From assembly GCA_002398565.1 (NCBI GenBank), contig DGZP01000092.1:1-16087 (forward strand): a DNA stretch of 16,087 bases, read 5' to 3'. Below, piece by piece: positions 7,301 to 15,538 of this stretch; position 1 is the first letter of the stretch, and every line of letters starts with the position of its first letter. Source of the stretch: Proteiniphilum sp. UBA4977. Lineage in GTDB: Bacteria > Bacteroidota > Bacteroidia > Bacteroidales > Dysgonomonadaceae. A program made the position numbers and the translations under genes. The notes beneath the pieces were generated by a model that was not told the origin of the DNA, ran no database searches, and was given only the letters and a program-made list of their open reading frames with translations.

Positions 7301-9544
7301 TTATTGTAAAACTGCTTGTGAGAATATCTCGATTACTTTTTCCCTTGGCAGATCAAATTGCGCGTATTTTCGGTTTCCAACGGGTAAATTAATTCCGTTG
7401 CCATTTTCTTCGACCGGGATCTCTTTTCCTAATTCTTCAAAAAGTTTTATGTTCTCATAATTTACCGGCAACAGGATGTTTGATTCTCCTGAGATATGCC
7501 AGTAAACGACCCATATTTTACTGTTCCGTTCAAATATAAATGCCCGAATTTCCTGACTTCCATCAGCAAGATCAGTTATTTGCTGGTATGGTACAAGTTC
7601 ATAATCCCCATTTTCATTTACCAGCAGTATATGTTCTTGCCCAGACTCCCGGAGCTCTCTCTTTTGCTCGGCTGTCAGGATATCTTTTTCTCGTACTTCC
7701 TCCCACCTTCTGATCACTTCCAGATTATCTCCCGTTCTGGGGTGAGCTTTCAACTGATCAAGATTTCCAATAAGTGAAATAATCGAGTTCCACCCGGCTG
7801 CACGGCTGGTGATATACTCGAGCATGTCAGGTTGGATACCTATCGTACTTTTATCCGGGGCCACATAGCCGACCCAACCGAAATCAATACCGGTGAAATC
7901 ATTTGAAACCAGTCTCGCTTCTGCTACAGGATGAATCCGTGTGGCTTCTTTGATTACTTCGGGACGAAATATGTCAAAAGCATTCCCACGGGTCAGAATA
8001 TGCCAGCTGAAGTGCGATTTACATGCCCCTTCCGAAAAGAGGGGCTTATTTTTAAACGCTTTATATACGTCCAGTTGAGCTTTCGAGACATTATACCAAT
8101 AGGGAGGTGGAACATCTTCTGCCCCATCGAAATATATGAACTTAAATCCTGCCTGATCATAGATATTCGCAAGCCTTTCCGCTACCTCTTCCTGAATGCC
8201 GGTTCTCTGATTAAACCGTACAAAAACCGGCCATGTGTCTACATCCAATATTCCAAGCATGTAACCGGCATCTAAATTGTTGGGAGATGTGTGCAATGCA
8301 CCCCGTTGACATCCTGTAAATTGATAGGGTGGAGAAGTCGTGTAGCCTTTATAACTGACCAATTCATTTCCAATCTTCAGATAACGCCTTCCATCCTCCA
8401 AAGTAGTCCCGTCCGGGTTTTCTTCTACAGTGATAACAGTATCACTCCTATTAACATTTTTCGACAGTGTGAAAACGTTCCGTACGTTTAACCGGGAATC
8501 CGGGATAGGAGTAACATAGGAATCGTTTATCCCTGCTTTATTATAATGAAGATGGAGTCCGGCGATCATGCCGGCATCCTCAATCTTTTTCACAATTTCC
8601 TGTAAATCCTTCATCCCTCCCGGATATTGGAATTTCCACGGAAAATGCCCCATAGATGCAGCAAAATCAGTATAATAAATCACCATCTGCTTGAATCCTC
8701 CCTGCTTTGCAAAGGATATGTGCTCATCTATATTTTGCGTGGTGACATTTCTGAGTTCATAATATGAATTTTTATATTCTTTGCAGCGCCTGCTTTCAAC
8801 CCCCAAAGGGAGGCCGTAGTCACGTTCGACCCTGTCGATACGGTCGAGAAGTGCAGCAGTTTCCGTGGCAATCAGTACAGCTTCTATCCCTTCAATCTGT
8901 ACTTCTGCAACACCTCCTGCACGGACAACTTTACAACCGTCTCTTGTTTTTGATTCAATTTTAGTTGTGGGATTGGCAGCCAGTAAATTTACTGCCACAT
9001 TTTCGTCCCACATCACGTTCAGCCACTCCCCAAAATTGCTTCTCTCTTTCAATGGAATTTGCAGGAGTGTGAATTCATCTATTTCAGTCTTTCGTTTTAT
9101 GCCGATATCGTCCATGTGATATTCCAGCTTCTCAAGAGCAAAACCAATATAGTGATCCGTTATTTTCAGATCAATATATGCTTGATAATCTATCAACTCG
9201 AAACCGACGACAAGTTGATCATCCACCTGGTATATCGTATCTGAAGAGAACTCTTTGCTGATAGCCGGATAAGCCAGCTGATGCTCATTATCATAGGGCC
9301 TTTCCTGCCTGATTGAGAAGACCGGCAGATTAGCCCCTCTTAATAAGCATTCCTGTTGGGTTGGTTTATGAATAAGGCTTTTCGCGGTTCCGTTACTGCT
9401 TAAAATGAGTTTTAACTCACTATTTTCAATAACTATGTCGTTATCCTCTGCTCTACTGTTGTTAGTGCATCCTACTGCGCTCAAGATAAGCGCTATAAGT
9501 ATAACCGGCACTGCCGTTTTTTTTAAAATTATTCTTTTCCTCAT
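7301..9544 (-). CDS. Large lipoprotein resembling a glycoside hydrolase, family not recognised
   Basis: This 747-residue protein has a clear lipoprotein signal: basic n-region, hydrophobic stretch, and lipobox LSAVGC with lipidated C26. The N-terminal part (about 35-240) looks like a beta-sandwich of the sort that precedes catalytic barrels. A TIM-barrel region follows, with strands such as GFKQMVIYYTDF (283-294), AGMIAGLHLHYNKAG (324-338) and GFKFIYFDGAED (466-477). D473 in IYFDG sits where clan GH-D and GH31/GH97 enzymes often have a catalytic or substrate-binding Asp, and E505 in LFSEG is another candidate. A short insert (about 388-418: YLKIGNELVSYKGY followed by GCQRG) interrupts the barrel. 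The C-terminal 120 residues look beta-rich. Its neighbours include GH27 and two sugar isomerases, which supports a glycan role. I do not recognise a named family, so activity is inferred only from fold-like features. Confidence 0.7.
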   Translation of the reverse strand: MRKRIILKKTAVPVILIALILSAVGCTNNSRAEDNDIVIENSELKLILSSNGTAKSLIHKPTQQECLLRGANLPVFSIRQERPYDNEHQLAYPAISKEFSSDTIYQVDDQLVVGFELIDYQAYIDLKITDHYIGFALEKLEYHMDDIGIKRKTEIDEFTLLQIPLKERSNFGEWLNVMWDENVAVNLLAANPTTKIESKTRDGCKVVRAGGVAEVQIEGIEAVLIATETAALLDRIDRVERDYGLPLGVESRRCKEYKNSYYELRNVTTQNIDEHISFAKQGGFKQMVIYYTDFAASMGHFPWKFQYPGGMKDLQEIVKKIEDAGMIAGLHLHYNKAGINDSYVTPIPDSRLNVRNVFTLSKNVNRSDTVITVEENPDGTTLEDGRRYLKIGNELVSYKGYTTSPPYQFTGCQRGALHTSPNNLDAGYMLGILDVDTWPVFVRFNQRTGIQEEVAERLANIYDQAGFKFIYFDGAEDVPPPYWYNVSKAQLDVYKAFKNKPLFSEGACKSHFSWHILTRGNAFDIFRPEVIKEATRIHPVAEARLVSNDFTGIDFGWVGYVAPDKSTIGIQPDMLEYITSRAAGWNSIISLIGNLDQLKAHPRTGDNLEVIRRWEEVREKDILTAEQKRELRESGQEHILLVNENGDYELVPYQQITDLADGSQEIRAFIFERNSKIWVVYWHISGESNILLPVNYENIKLFEELGKEIPVEENGNGINLPVGNRKYAQFDLPREKVIEIFSQAVLQ

Positions 9545-9581
9545 TTTTTCTATTTTTGTGTGCGGAAGTAATGATAATCAT

Positions 9582-11924
9582 TTATTCTGCTATTTTCTTA
9601 AGGTGTTTTTCAAGGAACTCTAAGGTTTTCACTCCGTTAATCTTGTGTCCTCCGTCGAAGAATTCGATATCAGTACACTCCCCGATACCTAATTGTGTAT
9701 ACAGCCTTCTGACTTTGGCATATTCGTAAGCAACCCACTCATCGGGTGCAACCGGGTCCCAGTGCCCCCGTTCAACCATAAACGCTCTTGGGGCAATCAA
9801 CCCTGCCATTTCCGCGTAATTTACCCTGTTCCCAAGGTTAAACTCAAACACCTCATATTCCCCCACGAACATATAGCTGGCAGGAAAATCCAATGAGGTA
9901 GTCTTCCATACCCATTCATTAAAATCTCCTGAGCAAACTACTACTTTATAATCTTTTAGAACAGCCGGTATCCGGACGGCGCTTTTTCCTCCATAAGATA
10001 ATCCATAAAACCCGATACGATCTTCGTCTACGAAAGGCAACGTTTTTAACCATTGTAACGTCTGGTCGTGTTGACCGATAGTGACTGAAAAGATCGATTG
10101 TTTCAAAGGATTGGCCATTCGCTGAAATATTCTGAAATTTTCCAAACCGTAAGGATTCTGTGGGGCATATACAATGTAGCCCATATCGATCAATTTAGAT
10201 CCGAATGAGTCCCTTTCAGAATTTACATAAGATTCGGCACGTCCACCCAGACCATGCTGAAGTACCACGAGAGGATACTGTTCTCCCTGTTTCAGGTTAT
10301 TCGGGATCAACATGATTCCACCCGCGGGTATCCCTTCCCAAACATCCAGCTTTATCAGGTAGCCTTTCCACTTGGAATTTTCGTATATCAGTTTAGATTG
10401 GGGGTTAAATGGCTGATCAGGTGAAGGCATTTTTCCGATAATTTCTTTCCAGAAATAATCTCTGTAAAACTCAGTTGATTCTTCCCATTTTTCCACTGAC
10501 GAAGGGTCTGCCTTGCTCCAGAATTTTTCCCGCTGTTTTGGACTCTTCTTTACAAGCAATTCAATGTGATTCATCAACTCATAAAATTGTTGCTGCATTC
10601 GAGTATCGAAATTGAAACCTGTGGTTAAACGAATAGGGCGTTGATTCGGTCCGGTTGATATCTCTGCATTGACTCCGAGGCCGGTAAATAATTTTTCTGT
10701 AGCAGCCATTGAGCCAGGAATTCCCCTTCCTTTATCATTTACTATCAATTGAAATTTTGAAGGTATTCCCAATTTGCGAAATAGTTCTTCTGCCTGGTGA
10801 GCTTCATTAAGTACCGAGTTTAATGGAGGTGTGGTTAAACGACCCGGAGCTGCAACCTCTTTTCGACCGCCGACGGCGTTGGGAGGGCCTTTCACTTCAG
10901 GACCTTGACAGGCCTCTACCACCAATAACCTGGGAGCTATCAGGCCGGCAATTTCCGCATCTCCGAATTCTTCCAGTAAACCCCACACATTTCTGTATAA
11001 AGGTTCTTCCCATACTTTTTCTCGCTCTTGAAAATAACCGCTTACCAACACACCGTCAATACGGGTGTCTGCGGCGCCACTGTAAAATGCCAATAGCCCT
11101 CCTTCACCATATCCGGCTACGCCTACGGGTAGTTCGGGTGCCTGCTGTTTGAACCAATCAACAGCCGCCAGCACTTTCTGAACTTCATATCCGATGATAT
11201 GCCTTCCTACCTGATAAGCACGCCGATAAATAAACTCCCTGTGAGGCTGGTTTGTCATGACTACCTCAGGGTTTCCCGACCAAGTATCGTCCCTGTCGAT
11301 TATCAGCGGTATAATCAGTCTGCAACCGGCATTCGCCAGTCGCGGTGCAAGCAAGGATTCATCCGGGATTCCGGGATTTAACCCCATCAACATTTCGGGC
11401 GACTGATCTGCATCAGGTATAACCACTATCTGTGCCTGAACGTTTTTGTGAGGTTCAATCCACAAACCTGTACCTGTAACACCCTCCAAGACTGGCCATT
11501 TTACGCGATAAACCGAATAGTTGTCTGTTTGTGCTACCAGTGCTTTATGAGCTGTGCTTTCCAATAGAACTAACCCGTCAAATGGTAAACGCCCATCTAC
11601 TATCCTGGTAATTTTTTTAAACCTTTCCCTGTTGGAGGCAATTGATGCTTCATACTCATGTGTAGAAGAATAATTTTGGTTCCAATATTGATTTTTATTC
11701 AGACTGCCCGATTCTAACACCTTGGAAAAATAGCTGAACATCCCTCCAATCATTTCGGAACGGAGCACTTCGATACTTTCCAGTTCCAGAGGCTTGGTAT
11801 CTTTTAAATATTCTTCTCCCGTTAAGTTTTGTTCCTGAATTATTGTGTTTTGTCCCTGTAAAAAACCCAGGTCTGATAAACCAATAAGCATAATCAGGAT
11901 GAGACATATGTATTGTATCTTCAT
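9582..11924 (-). CDS. Secreted tandem alpha/beta hydrolase, dienelactone hydrolase/acetyl xylan esterase-like
   Basis: This 780-residue protein has a signal peptide (CLILIMLIGLSDLGFLQGQ) and two alpha/beta-hydrolase-like halves. In the N-terminal half (about 110-420) the nucleophile elbow reads GYGEGG (271-276), with Glu274 where Ser would be, so this half is probably inactive. The C-terminal half (about 500-780) looks active: oxyanion segment LQHGLGG (555-561), elbow GLSYGG with Ser643, a probable acid near D723 in ERGHWDPVAPDEW, and His760 in FFDGGH. The family resembles dienelactone hydrolases and acetyl xylan esterase-like proteins common in Bacteroidota and Planctomycetes; their usual role is thought to be removal of acyl groups from glycans. 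The position 44 bp downstream of GH27 and 37 bp upstream of the lipoprotein gene fits accessory de-esterification. The exact ester is unknown. Confidence 0.82.
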   Translation of the reverse strand: MKIQYICLILIMLIGLSDLGFLQGQNTIIQEQNLTGEEYLKDTKPLELESIEVLRSEMIGGMFSYFSKVLESGSLNKNQYWNQNYSSTHEYEASIASNRERFKKITRIVDGRLPFDGLVLLESTAHKALVAQTDNYSVYRVKWPVLEGVTGTGLWIEPHKNVQAQIVVIPDADQSPEMLMGLNPGIPDESLLAPRLANAGCRLIIPLIIDRDDTWSGNPEVVMTNQPHREFIYRRAYQVGRHIIGYEVQKVLAAVDWFKQQAPELPVGVAGYGEGGLLAFYSGAADTRIDGVLVSGYFQEREKVWEEPLYRNVWGLLEEFGDAEIAGLIAPRLLVVEACQGPEVKGPPNAVGGRKEVAAPGRLTTPPLNSVLNEAHQAEELFRKLGIPSKFQLIVNDKGRGIPGSMAATEKLFTGLGVNAEISTGPNQRPIRLTTGFNFDTRMQQQFYELMNHIELLVKKSPKQREKFWSKADPSSVEKWEESTEFYRDYFWKEIIGKMPSPDQPFNPQSKLIYENSKWKGYLIKLDVWEGIPAGGIMLIPNNLKQGEQYPLVVLQHGLGGRAESYVNSERDSFGSKLIDMGYIVYAPQNPYGLENFRIFQRMANPLKQSIFSVTIGQHDQTLQWLKTLPFVDEDRIGFYGLSYGGKSAVRIPAVLKDYKVVVCSGDFNEWVWKTTSLDFPASYMFVGEYEVFEFNLGNRVNYAEMAGLIAPRAFMVERGHWDPVAPDEWVAYEYAKVRRLYTQLGIGECTDIEFFDGGHKINGVKTLEFLEKHLKKIAE

Positions 11925-11968
11925 AGAATCATATCTCTGTTATCGAGTTTATTATATTAAGAGATTCA

Positions 11969-13135
11969 TCATTTTGCCGAACCGGATAACCGAAAGAATT
12001 TAACGGAGTGTCCCTCTATCTCAAGATTCTTTAACTGATTAACCTCACCGATATTCTCATGTTTCCAAATATCATATACGCTCATATCACCAGCAATGCC
12101 AATCTCTTCCCAGAGAGTGGGAAAGGTGAAGGAGCGTTGATTCCTGTTAAAATATATCACGGCAATATCATCGTTATCGAGTTCTTTTTGCCATATTTCA
12201 AAGTCTCCTTCATCATATACTTTTTTCCCCTGAATCCCTGCAGTATCCTGATTGATGGCAATGGCATCTTTATTCAGAAGAATCTCTTTTATATTAGCAT
12301 CCATTTTGCGAAGATCATTTCCTGCCATTAAGGGTGCAGCAAGCAAACACCAAAAGCTGAAGTGTGCTACATATTCATTATAGCTCATTTTCCCGTTTCC
12401 CACTTCAAGCATATCAGGATCATTCCAATGTCCCGGGCCGGCATATTTTTCCAAACCTACCTGTGAGTCAAGGATGATTGTCCAGCCCATACCTCCCCAT
12501 TCTCGCCTGCAATCCCAGCAATCCAAAATATCGTTTGTTGTACGCCATAAATGACCCACATTTTGCGCCCAACTCCAGGGACGGCTGTTGCCCCATTCAC
12601 ACATGCTGAAAACTATTGGCCTGCCTGTATCTGCAAGGGCTTTACTCATATCGATATATGCTTTATGTGGGTCGATACCTTCGGAATTGCACCAATCATA
12701 CTTTAAATAATCAACGCCCCATTCAGCATAGGTATTGGCATCAATTATCTCATACCCATTGCTCCCGGGCCGATTTTGACACGTTTTTGTTCCGGCACAC
12801 GAATAAATTCCAAATTTCAGTCCCTTTGAGTGGACATAATCTGCCAGAGCCTTTATACCCGAAGGAAATCGTTCCGGGTCGGGTACTATCTTTCCTTTTT
12901 CATCTCTGTTTATTTGCCAGCAGTCATCAATCACGATGTACTCGTAACCGGCATCTTTCATTCCCGATTCAACAAACTTATCGGCAATATCCTTAATTAA
13001 ATCTTCACTAATATCACACCTGAATATGTTCCAGGAGTTCCACCCCATAGGAGGAGTTAACGCCAATCCTTCATACTTTTGCCCATAACAGTATATCCCT
13101 ATGAATAATAACACAGCAATAATTATTTTTTTCAT
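11969..13135 (-). CDS. GH27 alpha-galactosidase (exported)
   Basis: This 388-residue retaining glycosidase of family GH27 releases terminal alpha-galactosyl residues, or less commonly alpha-N-acetylgalactosamine or beta-L-arabinopyranose. A signal peptide (KKIIIAVLLFIGIYCYGQ) indicates export. The mature protein starts with the family signature LALTPPMGWNSWN (24-36). The nucleophile is D147 in YLKYDWCN and the acid/base is D202 in RTTNDI. The segments VIDDCWQ, GLKFGIYSCAGTKTC and GHWNDPDMLEVGNG are all present. The C-terminal 100 residues form the usual antiparallel beta domain. Length is normal for bacterial GH27 without extra modules. It is the most securely identified enzyme in the cluster and points to a galactose-containing substrate. 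It follows the DUF5060/glycosidase remnant by 38 bp and precedes the tandem esterase by 44 bp. Confidence 0.95.
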   Translation of the reverse strand: MKKIIIAVLLFIGIYCYGQKYEGLALTPPMGWNSWNIFRCDISEDLIKDIADKFVESGMKDAGYEYIVIDDCWQINRDEKGKIVPDPERFPSGIKALADYVHSKGLKFGIYSCAGTKTCQNRPGSNGYEIIDANTYAEWGVDYLKYDWCNSEGIDPHKAYIDMSKALADTGRPIVFSMCEWGNSRPWSWAQNVGHLWRTTNDILDCWDCRREWGGMGWTIILDSQVGLEKYAGPGHWNDPDMLEVGNGKMSYNEYVAHFSFWCLLAAPLMAGNDLRKMDANIKEILLNKDAIAINQDTAGIQGKKVYDEGDFEIWQKELDNDDIAVIYFNRNQRSFTFPTLWEEIGIAGDMSVYDIWKHENIGEVNQLKNLEIEGHSVKFFRLSGSAK

Positions 13136-13173
13136 GTTTAACTTTTTTAAATTTATACATTAGATGATTTTTA

Positions 13174-13761
13174 TCAATAATAGTAGCTCTTGTTTTTTTC
13201 CATCATCCTGAATTGCATTTTTTCCCGATCTTCAGTAAAGTGATTTTTCCATCTCTGGTTAAAGGTCCATTGGTTGGTCAATGATAGCATATGGTATATT
13301 CCCTGTCTTTCTCCTGCCTCCATTACCTGATCGAGGTGCCATGTACCCTCAAGGTTTATTTTCCCTATTCCACGGTCGGGCTGTGGATTGTTTGGGTTGA
13401 TCTCTCCCAGGTTAAGCGTCCCGTTTGTCAGAAACAGGCGGTTAAAGTTTCCACCCGTGTTTGCAAAACAGCAATAAATCTGTTCATTGGGATAGGTGTT
13501 GCCTTGCTCCCGATCCATGCCTACTCCAAAGAAAGGGGTACCATCGTCAAAATCGAGCGTAATTTCAAACTTTTCATACAGGCCAATCCGGTTTGAATTC
13601 ACATCAATATTCTTGATCTCCAATGTCCCGTTAGATGAAAGTTTAATAACCCGGTTACTATTTAAAGACTGGGATTTTAACGTTAAAGGTTGTAAAACAG
13701 GGAACAAACTCAAAAAGAGGAAATATATAATAGTCTCTGAATTATTTTTTGATAACTGCAT
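13174..13761 (-). pseudogene. Deletion remnant of a DUF5060 plus GH5-like TIM-barrel glycosidase
   Basis: This open frame of 195 residues from the ATG at 13761 (an in-frame ATG at 13827 would add 22) looks like pieces of a much longer secreted glycosidase. After a signal peptide it has the start of a DUF5060 beta-sandwich (LEIKNIDVNSNRIGLYEKFEITLDF). It then jumps directly to the motif that normally opens the catalytic barrel about 100 residues later (DDGTPFFGVGMD). The barrel start follows (GGNFNRLFLTNG, then WHLDQVMEAGERQGIYHMLSL), ending in NQRWKNHFTEDREK and a stop. In relatives the FT.D.EAK segment lies further on and is followed by RLRYIVARWGYS and the catalytic residues; these are missing here. 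Only 38 bp separate the stop from GH27, so the rest of the gene is absent, not frameshifted. A very unusual small protein is possible but less likely. The family comparison is from memory. Confidence 0.68.
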
Positions 13762-13830
13762 AGCATTGCCACGTTTAATTTTATATAAATTCTCCTGGGG
13801 AAATGTCCATATCAGGAAGTCTAACATCTC

Positions 13831-15414
13831 TTAAGGAGCAGAAGGAGGTGTTACATACACATTTTGGAGATTCACCTGATCTGGCGGAACACTATTTTCA
13901 ACAGTGATACCTCCCGGGCCGGGCGGGAGCACATCTGAAATAATTTCCATATCCTTAACAAGGACATTGGAAGTACGAGCACCTTCGATTAGAAAAGGCT
14001 TAGTGCTATTGGAGATGATCTTTCCGGAGAAAACGGTGTTTATATTATTTTTTGCCCATATCAATGTCTCCGCCCGATCACCCGATGCATAAATATTTAC
14101 CTCTGAATTGTCAAACACATTATGCGTGCCGCCAAAGCTTGAACCTTTTCCATTATGCCCGGAAGGATTAGTCAGTTGAAAGTCTATAATTTTCACGTTA
14201 TTCGCGAGATCTACCTGAATTCCGTAGCCATTCGAATTTATGCTCTTGCAGTGATCCATCACAAGAGAGGGATTTACCGAACGGGTAGGAAGACTATAGA
14301 AACCGGCAGGTACCCGATAAGAAAAATCAGTTCTCCCGACCCCGGTCTCTTTCTCCGCACAGTTGTATAGCTTACCGCCATTCGTCGTATAAAATCCGTT
14401 CATAGAGTTGGCTTCTGCCGTGCAATTAATGAATGTTACATCGGCATTTGGTGCATAGTAACCACATCCGAAGTAGTGGGTTGACATATCGCTATTGTCG
14501 TAAGGTTTAGACGGGTAAGGTTTATTGCCGTTATTACGACTCACACAATTTTCAAGAATGCAGTCTTTTTTTGCGGGATCAAACTCGAAATGAAATCCGG
14601 ATTCAAGAGTACCTTCAGCAACGCAATTTTTTACACGGAGCCCCTCAATGCTGTTGAGCTCAGCAAAATTAAACCCGGTCACCCAGGGGTTGAATGCCCC
14701 AAATCTACCGCAGTTGACTGCTTGGCAGTCTTCGTAGCGGATGTTCTTCATCACCTTATTCTCCGTTCCCCAGGCATTATGAAGGAATCCATAAGTCCCT
14801 GTATCTGTTGCCTTACAATGAATGAACTCTACATCTTCGAGAGTAGGAGAGTAAATCGAAGGATCGTGAATCAGAAGAAATACTGCCTGAATGCTTGCGT
14901 CTGCCGTTCCTGTAATGTTGTGAATTTTCGCATGGCTCGCACGTATGGTTAATACGCCCAGCCATTTAACACCTACACTATAGTTACTCCCATGAAGATT
15001 GAGGCCATCCAGAGTAACATTCTCGTTATCCACGTTGATACGTCCATCATTGGTGAACTTCAGATAAGTTTCAGATTCACCCTTTCCTTTCAGAGTTGAT
15101 CCTGTTTTAGGGGTGATGATCCCTGCACAGTGGTACGTACCACTGTGCAGGTTGATCACACCTCCTGATGGCGGTAACTTATTTAGCGCTGATTGTATCT
15201 CCTGTTGATCATTACTCCCGTCACATATGTAGTCAGCCTGTGCCTTATCTGCCGCGCTGCTGTTACTGGCCGCTACCCATAACACATTGGACACTGGCGG
15301 TTTTTTAGGTTCATCAGGCTCACTGTTTACAGGAGGTCTTTCCGTGATACCATTTTCTGAACATAATGTAAAAATGAAGAGAATAACAAAAAGGATTGAT
15401 GACATATTTTTCAT
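13831..15414 (-). CDS. Secreted right-handed beta-helix protein (pectate-lyase-3-like)
   Basis: This 527-residue exported protein starts with a hydrophobic signal (SSILFVILFIFTLC). Cys18 could be lipidated, but the -1 residue is Leu, so the lipobox is poor. A Pro/Glu-rich linker (about 25-42) leads to the parallel beta-helix fold seen in polysaccharide lyases and glycosidases. The start of the helix is typical: VLWVAASNSSAADKAQADYICDG, then DQQEIQSALNKLPPSGGVINLHSGTYHCAG (about 69-98), like the 'GG.I.L..GTY' motif of Pectate_lyase_3. Repeated coils follow with N/C ladder residues (NCTAEANSMNGFYTTNGG, DHCKSINSNGYG). No catalytic residues can be assigned, so it may bind or cleave acidic polysaccharide, or be structural. 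The codons for residues 88-98 contain a perfect 30-bp palindrome. It is the first complete gene of the cluster, 124 bp after the CARDB-repeat gene, and lies 69 bp upstream of the remnant's start. Confidence 0.85.
   Translation of the reverse strand: MKNMSSILFVILFIFTLCSENGITERPPVNSEPDEPKKPPVSNVLWVAASNSSAADKAQADYICDGSNDQQEIQSALNKLPPSGGVINLHSGTYHCAGIITPKTGSTLKGKGESETYLKFTNDGRINVDNENVTLDGLNLHGSNYSVGVKWLGVLTIRASHAKIHNITGTADASIQAVFLLIHDPSIYSPTLEDVEFIHCKATDTGTYGFLHNAWGTENKVMKNIRYEDCQAVNCGRFGAFNPWVTGFNFAELNSIEGLRVKNCVAEGTLESGFHFEFDPAKKDCILENCVSRNNGNKPYPSKPYDNSDMSTHYFGCGYYAPNADVTFINCTAEANSMNGFYTTNGGKLYNCAEKETGVGRTDFSYRVPAGFYSLPTRSVNPSLVMDHCKSINSNGYGIQVDLANNVKIIDFQLTNPSGHNGKGSSFGGTHNVFDNSEVNIYASGDRAETLIWAKNNINTVFSGKIISNSTKPFLIEGARTSNVLVKDMEIISDVLPPGPGGITVENSVPPDQVNLQNVYVTPPSAP
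15122..15151. repeat. Perfect 30-bp palindrome inside the beta-helix gene
   Basis: The sequence consists of two 15-base arms with no spacer. The left arm is CCTGCACAGTGGTAC and the right arm is its exact reverse complement; symmetry breaks at the next base pair outward. It lies in coding sequence for NLHSGTYHCAG, the conserved GTY turn of the beta-helix start. The transcript could fold there into a strong hairpin, and the DNA could form a cruciform. Function is unknown. Confidence 0.9.
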
Positions 15415-15481
15415 CTTTTTTTAGTAATTAAAAATAATTGATATGTTCACTGTTTATGTGTCAGTTCAACGGGATCATGAT

Positions 15482-15510
15482 AATACAACGATAATTATTG
15501 TTGTTGTATT
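15482..15510. terminator. AT-rich hairpin in the gap after the CARDB-repeat gene
   Basis: A 29-base inverted repeat with a stem of about 13 base pairs (arms starting AATACAAC and ending GTTGTATT, two G-T wobbles) and a three-base loop. It sits 28 bp past the stop of the CARDB-repeat gene and 67 bp before the beta-helix start. A run of T follows it on the plus strand, whereas the minus-strand transcript has the matching A run before the hairpin and no U tract after it. It could be a weak terminator or an RNA-processing structure between the two genes. The stem is seen directly; the role is inferred. Confidence 0.35.
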
Positions 15511-15538
15511 TTTGTCATTTCTCCTTAGGCGATAATTC

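Noticed and set aside
7931..8275. Plus-strand open frame of 114 codons opposite the lipoprotein gene
   Set aside because: Shadow frame; composition follows the complementary gene and no domain is visible.
8830..8854. Small inverted repeat TCGACC/GGTCGA in the lipoprotein gene
   Set aside because: Only six-base arms around a ten-base loop inside coding sequence; expected by chance.
12616..12996. Plus-strand open frame of 126 codons opposite the GH27 gene
   Set aside because: It lies wholly inside a well-recognised minus-strand gene, and its translation has no family features; it is a shadow frame.
14590..14952. Plus-strand open frame of 120 codons opposite the beta-helix gene
   Set aside because: Shadow of a convincing minus-strand coding region; no signal, motif or start context.
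15415..15538. Tiny frame MTKIQQQ after an AAGGAG-like sequence in the gap before the beta-helix gene
   Set aside because: Only seven codons, the spacing from AAGGAG to ATG is too short, and this phylum rarely uses such sites.
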